Positions 34,115 through 36,905 of a DNA stretch of 36,905 nucleotides are shown here, piece by piece. This DNA comes from Anaerolineae bacterium (GTDB lineage: Bacteria > Chloroflexota > Anaerolineae > Promineifilales > Promineifilaceae), in contig WFSA01000144.1 in assembly GCA_015486215.1 (NCBI GenBank), positions 1-36,905 on the forward strand, read 5' to 3'. Numbering within the stretch: position 1 is the first letter of the stretch; each line of letters begins with the position of its first letter. Below the pieces are notes generated by a model. The model saw only the letters and a list, made by a program, of their open reading frames with translations. It was not told where the DNA came from and searched no databases. A program made the translations under genes and the position numbers.

Positions 34115-34948
34115 TCATGTCATTTTGGCTTTTGTCCACGGCCATGTGCCGACGGTGATGTCGCGCTGTTGGAAGAAGACAATTGCCAAGCCGAAAGAGA
34201 TGAGCATAACGGCCGTCAACAACAACACATCCCCCGCCGCCTGCCCTTCCACAAGACCATGTTCTGTGGCATCGAAGTAATGGAAAAGGGAGAACGTCTG
34301 CACCAATTCCAACGATTCGACCATGCCCGCTAAATTATTGCCCAAGTAGCTGACGACGATAATGACCGTTGCTATCATCGAAGCGATCCGCCGTCGCGGA
34401 GTGATCGTGCCTAAAAAGAGACTGATCAATGCCAATGAGGTGACGAGCGGCCACATACTTATTACCGCAAGGGCAAGATCGAGCGGCGTAACGGCTATAT
34501 CCGTTTTCACCTTGCCCTCAATCGCTATCAGTGCCGCCGCCGACCCAGCAGACACAACCAGTATAATCAAGAAAAGCGAGAGTGCCATTGCCGCCGCTTT
34601 TACAGTCACAATCTGCCAACGGGGGATGGGCAGGGCGACGATGAGTTCTAAACGGCCGTCTTCCTCTTCACCCGCCAGCGTCCCCGTGCCGTTGATTACC
34701 GCATAAACGCTCATGACAATAGGGATCATATTCGTCGTCGAGGAGGCCATATACGCCTCAAATGTTCCCATATTCATCCCCATTGCCTGATAAATTGCCA
34801 AATCCATCAACTCCTGCATATCCTCCATCAAGCTGGCAAATTCAGGATACATCCCAATATACACCACTGGCAGCAACATAAGCCCAATTCCCCAGCCGAT
34901 GATGCCGTTGCGCCGCACGCGCATTTCGTGCAAAAATAACCTAAGCAT
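34115..34948 (-). CDS. ABC-2-type exporter permease
   Basis: The 277-residue protein has about six helices and a GEEEDGRLELIVALPIPRW segment after helix 2, typical of ABC-2 permeases of drug or peptide exporters. The start is ATG 34948, with AAGGAGAG a few bases upstream; this overlaps the ATPase gene by 8 bases. An in-frame ATG at 34966 would place that site inside the gene. With the upstream ATPase it forms an exporter whose cargo is unknown. A broken copy of its 3' end lies at 33566-33682. Confidence 0.85.
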   Translation of the reverse strand: MLRLFLHEMRVRRNGIIGWGIGLMLLPVVYIGMYPEFASLMEDMQELMDLAIYQAMGMNMGTFEAYMASSTTNMIPIVMSVYAVINGTGTLAGEEEDGRLELIVALPIPRWQIVTVKAAAMALSLFLIILVVSAGSAAALIAIEGKVKTDIAVTPLDLALAVISMWPLVTSLALISLFLGTITPRRRIASMIATVIIVVSYLGNNLAGMVESLELVQTFSLFHYFDATEHGLVEGQAAGDVLLLTAVMLISFGLAIVFFQQRDITVGTWPWTKAKMT

Positions 34949-35840
34949 GTCCCTCTCCTTTGCCATAATACGCGAGGAAAATATCTTCCAGCGAGACGGC
35001 TTCTATGTCGATATTGGTGACGGTGTAAGCAACGGCCGTTGTCAACACCGCGTTCAAATTTTCCCGAATCTCCAGCATGACAACATTGCCGTCCCGCCTA
35101 AGCTCCGTCACCCCGTCCAGCACGAACGCATCGGCGGGGGGGATGGTTCCAAACGTGAACTGCACCCGTTGGAACTGCTGCCTTATCAACTCTTCCACCC
35201 GCTTCACAGCGACCAATTGCCCTTCGCGGATGATGCCCACACGGTCGCAGACGGCTTGTACTTCGGGCAGAATATGGGAGGAAAAGAAAACAGTCGCCCC
35301 TCCTTCTCTCGCCTCGCGCACCAGTTCTATCACCGTTTGCTGCACCAATGGGTCAAGCCCGCCCGTCGGCTCGTCCAGAATGAGTAGTTCGGGTTTGTTC
35401 ATAAAGGCGGCCACGATGCCCACTTTTTGCTTATTACCGCGTGATAAATTGCGGATTTTACGGCTGCTGTCCAGCCCCAACCGGTCGGCCAGTGTCTGCC
35501 AATAGGTATCGTTCCCGCCTTGCAAAGCGTGATACATTTTGAAGTACGCGCTGGCCGTCATGTCGGCATACAAGCTCAATTCACCAGGCAGATAGCCGAT
35601 CCGTTGGCGTGCCTCTACCCCATCTTTGCGGCTGTCCAAATTGCCAAAAAGCAACGCCTCCCCCGCGCTGGGGCGAATGATGTCCAGCAATGTCCGCTCC
35701 ATCGTCGTCTTACCCGCCCCGTTTGGGCCGAGAAAGCCGAACACTTCCCCCTTCTCTACCTGCAAATCCACATTTTCTATACCGCGATGACGGCCGTAAT
35801 ACACCGTCAACCCCTTCGTCTCAATCACATATTCACTCAT
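34941..35840 (-). CDS. ABC transporter ATPase (ABC-2 exporter)
   Basis: The 299-residue protein has Walker A GPNGAGKTT at about residue 38, the signature LSRGNKQKVG (with the usual SGG replaced by SRG) and Walker B LLILDEPTGGLDP. A C-terminal extension of about 80 residues is typical of drug/antibiotic exporter ATPases. It powers the permease encoded just downstream. GAGGAG precedes the ATG. The TetR-type gene lies upstream on the same strand with an 86-base gap that contains a repeat hairpin. Confidence 0.93.
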   Translation of the reverse strand: MSEYVIETKGLTVYYGRHRGIENVDLQVEKGEVFGFLGPNGAGKTTMERTLLDIIRPSAGEALLFGNLDSRKDGVEARQRIGYLPGELSLYADMTASAYFKMYHALQGGNDTYWQTLADRLGLDSSRKIRNLSRGNKQKVGIVAAFMNKPELLILDEPTGGLDPLVQQTVIELVREAREGGATVFFSSHILPEVQAVCDRVGIIREGQLVAVKRVEELIRQQFQRVQFTFGTIPPADAFVLDGVTELRRDGNVVMLEIRENLNAVLTTAVAYTVTNIDIEAVSLEDIFLAYYGKGEGHA

Positions 35841-35859
35841 AAAATCTCCTCAAAGCTAG

Positions 35860-35915
35860 AGTGTAGAGATAGAGGAGGGCTATATTCCACACTCTACACT
35901 CTGTCTCTACACTCT
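35860..35915. repeat. AGAGTGTAGAGA inverted pair
   Basis: The 12-bp arms AGAGTGTAGAGA (35860-35871) and TCTCTACACTCT (35904-35915) lie between tetR and the ABC ATPase gene. CACTCT tandem units surround it. It could weaken read-through from the TetR-type gene into the exporter genes. Confidence 0.5.
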
Positions 35916-35926
35916 GCACTCTATCT

Positions 35927-36607
35927 CTAGCTCGCAAACCATGCGATCAATGCCGCCTCATCAACGATTGGCAGGGAGCCGACCGCCGCGTCCAGCACGC
36001 GCTCGATGGCGGTTTGCATGGCGGCGTAAATACGCCGTGCTTGCTCTACGGGATTTTCAAAACGGGCTGGCTCAAGGATGAGTGCCGTCACCTCATCGTT
36101 GAACGATGTCATAATGGAAACAACGATTACGGCCGTTTCCTCCACGCAATCTGTATGGAATATCCCCTCATCCACGCCCTGCGCGATGATGGCGGCAAAT
36201 TCAACGGCCGTTACCAACTTTGTCTCCTCTTGCAATTTATGCCGCAGCAAACGATTTTCTTCCTGTTGCAGCATCCGCATGAGGGCGACAATTTCCGCTT
36301 TACGCTCCAATTTCCAACTGCCCGTCACCCGCAATGCCCGCTCCCATTTGCTGCGAGCATCCAGCGTCTCATCAGCCGCGATAGCACGGAATACCGTCTG
36401 TATTCGCATCGCCATGCCGGCAACTACTGTTTCGAGAACGGCCGTTTTCGAGTCAAAATAATAATAAAACGTCCCTTTGGCAACACCGACTTCTTTCACG
36501 ATGTCATTAACAGAGGTGCGCTCATACCCTTTTGTATAAAAAAGATGTTGTGCCGCAGCAAGCAGCTCGCTTCGCCGTTCGTCTGGGTCTTTCACAATTC
36601 TTGCCAT
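35927..36607 (-). CDS. TetR-family transcriptional regulator
   Basis: The 226-residue protein has an N-terminal helix-turn-helix (about 31-60: TSVNDIVKEVGVAKGTFYYYF), the hallmark of TetR repressors; the rest is an all-helical ligand-binding domain. It is the first gene of a likely operon with the ABC exporter and probably represses it until an inducer binds. A perfect palindromic operator lies 21 bases upstream of the start. AAGGATA precedes the ATG. Three ACGGCCGT copies are present. Confidence 0.93.
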   Translation of the reverse strand: MARIVKDPDERRSELLAAAQHLFYTKGYERTSVNDIVKEVGVAKGTFYYYFDSKTAVLETVVAGMAMRIQTVFRAIAADETLDARSKWERALRVTGSWKLERKAEIVALMRMLQQEENRLLRHKLQEETKLVTAVEFAAIIAQGVDEGIFHTDCVEETAVIVVSIMTSFNDEVTALILEPARFENPVEQARRIYAAMQTAIERVLDAAVGSLPIVDEAALIAWFAS

Positions 36608-36627
36608 TATCCTTACCTATCGCTTAC

Positions 36628-36644
36628 TGACTGACCGTCAGTCA
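36628..36644. promoter_or_regulatory. TetR-type operator
   Basis: TGACTGAC-C-GTCAGTCA is a perfect palindrome of two 8-bp arms round one base, the form typical of TetR/AcrR operators. It lies directly upstream of the TetR-type gene, consistent with self-repression and joint control of the exporter. Confidence 0.82.
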
Positions 36645-36705
36645 TATAGAAATAATAAATGATTTGGAGCGGGGTGTCAAGGCATACTCAGCGCAGAAAC
36701 GCAGA

Positions 36706-36771
36706 TAAGGCCATTTCTAAATTTAAATCACCCAAAATTTTGATTGTCATTATTCTTCATGAATGGCCTAA
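36706..36771. repeat. Family-3 palindromic repeat
   Basis: A near-identical copy of 2543-2607 (TAAGGCCATTTCTAAATTT ... CATGAATGGCCTAA). CGCAGAT-type repeat pieces flank it to about 36838. No gene is visible from 36645 to the window end. Confidence 0.75.
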
Positions 36772-36905
36772 GAGAAAATTATCTTTACAAAGATAACGCG
36801 GACGAGGCGAATTACGCGTGCGAAGCATCCGCGTTCTATTTTTTATATTAAGGGAAGGTTCGTAAACAACTTTGGAGTTTCGTCATCGCCCCCCCACCCT
36901 AACCC

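Overview
The window looks like chromosomal DNA of a free-living, heterotrophic bacterium with mid-range GC, probably a member of the Chloroflexota (Anaerolineae-like). This placement is an inference. It rests on the gene mix (secreted sugar-active enzymes with an F/Y-L-P-[IV]-[IV] motif after the signal peptide, 7TM regulators, Coa1-like and CCG-domain proteins), on promoters placed for leaderless mRNAs, and on repeat-filled intergenic DNA. No rRNA or tRNA gene, CRISPR array, prophage or intact transposase was seen.

Layout. 0.4-2.5 kb: a membrane Fe-S oxidoreductase (EtfD-like). 2.7-3.9 kb (minus): a CinA-like/nucleotidylyltransferase fusion. 4.2-7.2 kb (minus): a 1000-residue secreted SGNH hydrolase ending in a C-type lectin domain. 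7.7-9.6 kb: formate-tetrahydrofolate ligase of the eukaryotic (MTHFD1-like) type. 9.8-17.1 kb (plus): a secreted glycoside hydrolase, MurJ, a Ser/Thr kinase, a GNAT acetyltransferase and a 7TM-GAF-like-HTH protein. 17.2-21.2 kb (plus): LysA, an unknown protein, a P-loop kinase and a DagK/YegS-type lipid kinase. 21.5-22.4 kb (minus): glutaminase. 23.4 kb: a small lipoprotein. 24.5-30.8 kb (minus): an M24 peptidase, a Coa1-like protein, ClpC and ribosomal protein S1. 31.0-33.4 kb (minus): a two-component operon with a His/Cys-rich membrane protein. 34.1-36.6 kb (minus): a TetR-regulated ABC-2 exporter with a clear palindromic operator.

Two signals stand out that are not genes. First, the 8-bp palindrome ACGGCCGT occurs about 58 times by hand count (about 0.6 expected by chance). 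All but one copy lie inside coding sequences, and all three reading frames are used. This resembles the cyanobacterial HIP1 octamer in behaviour, but the sequence is different. Second, almost every long intergenic gap is built from several families of short non-autonomous palindromic elements (MITE-like, 60-300 bp). Two families, plus one copy of a third, show 8-bp target duplications; another is flanked by TA. Elements sit inside other elements, so the insertion order can be read, notably a four-layer stack at about 29.0-29.5 kb. One element supplies the stop codon and last residues of a protein, and another lies 10 bp from a start codon. No transposase that could move them is in the window.
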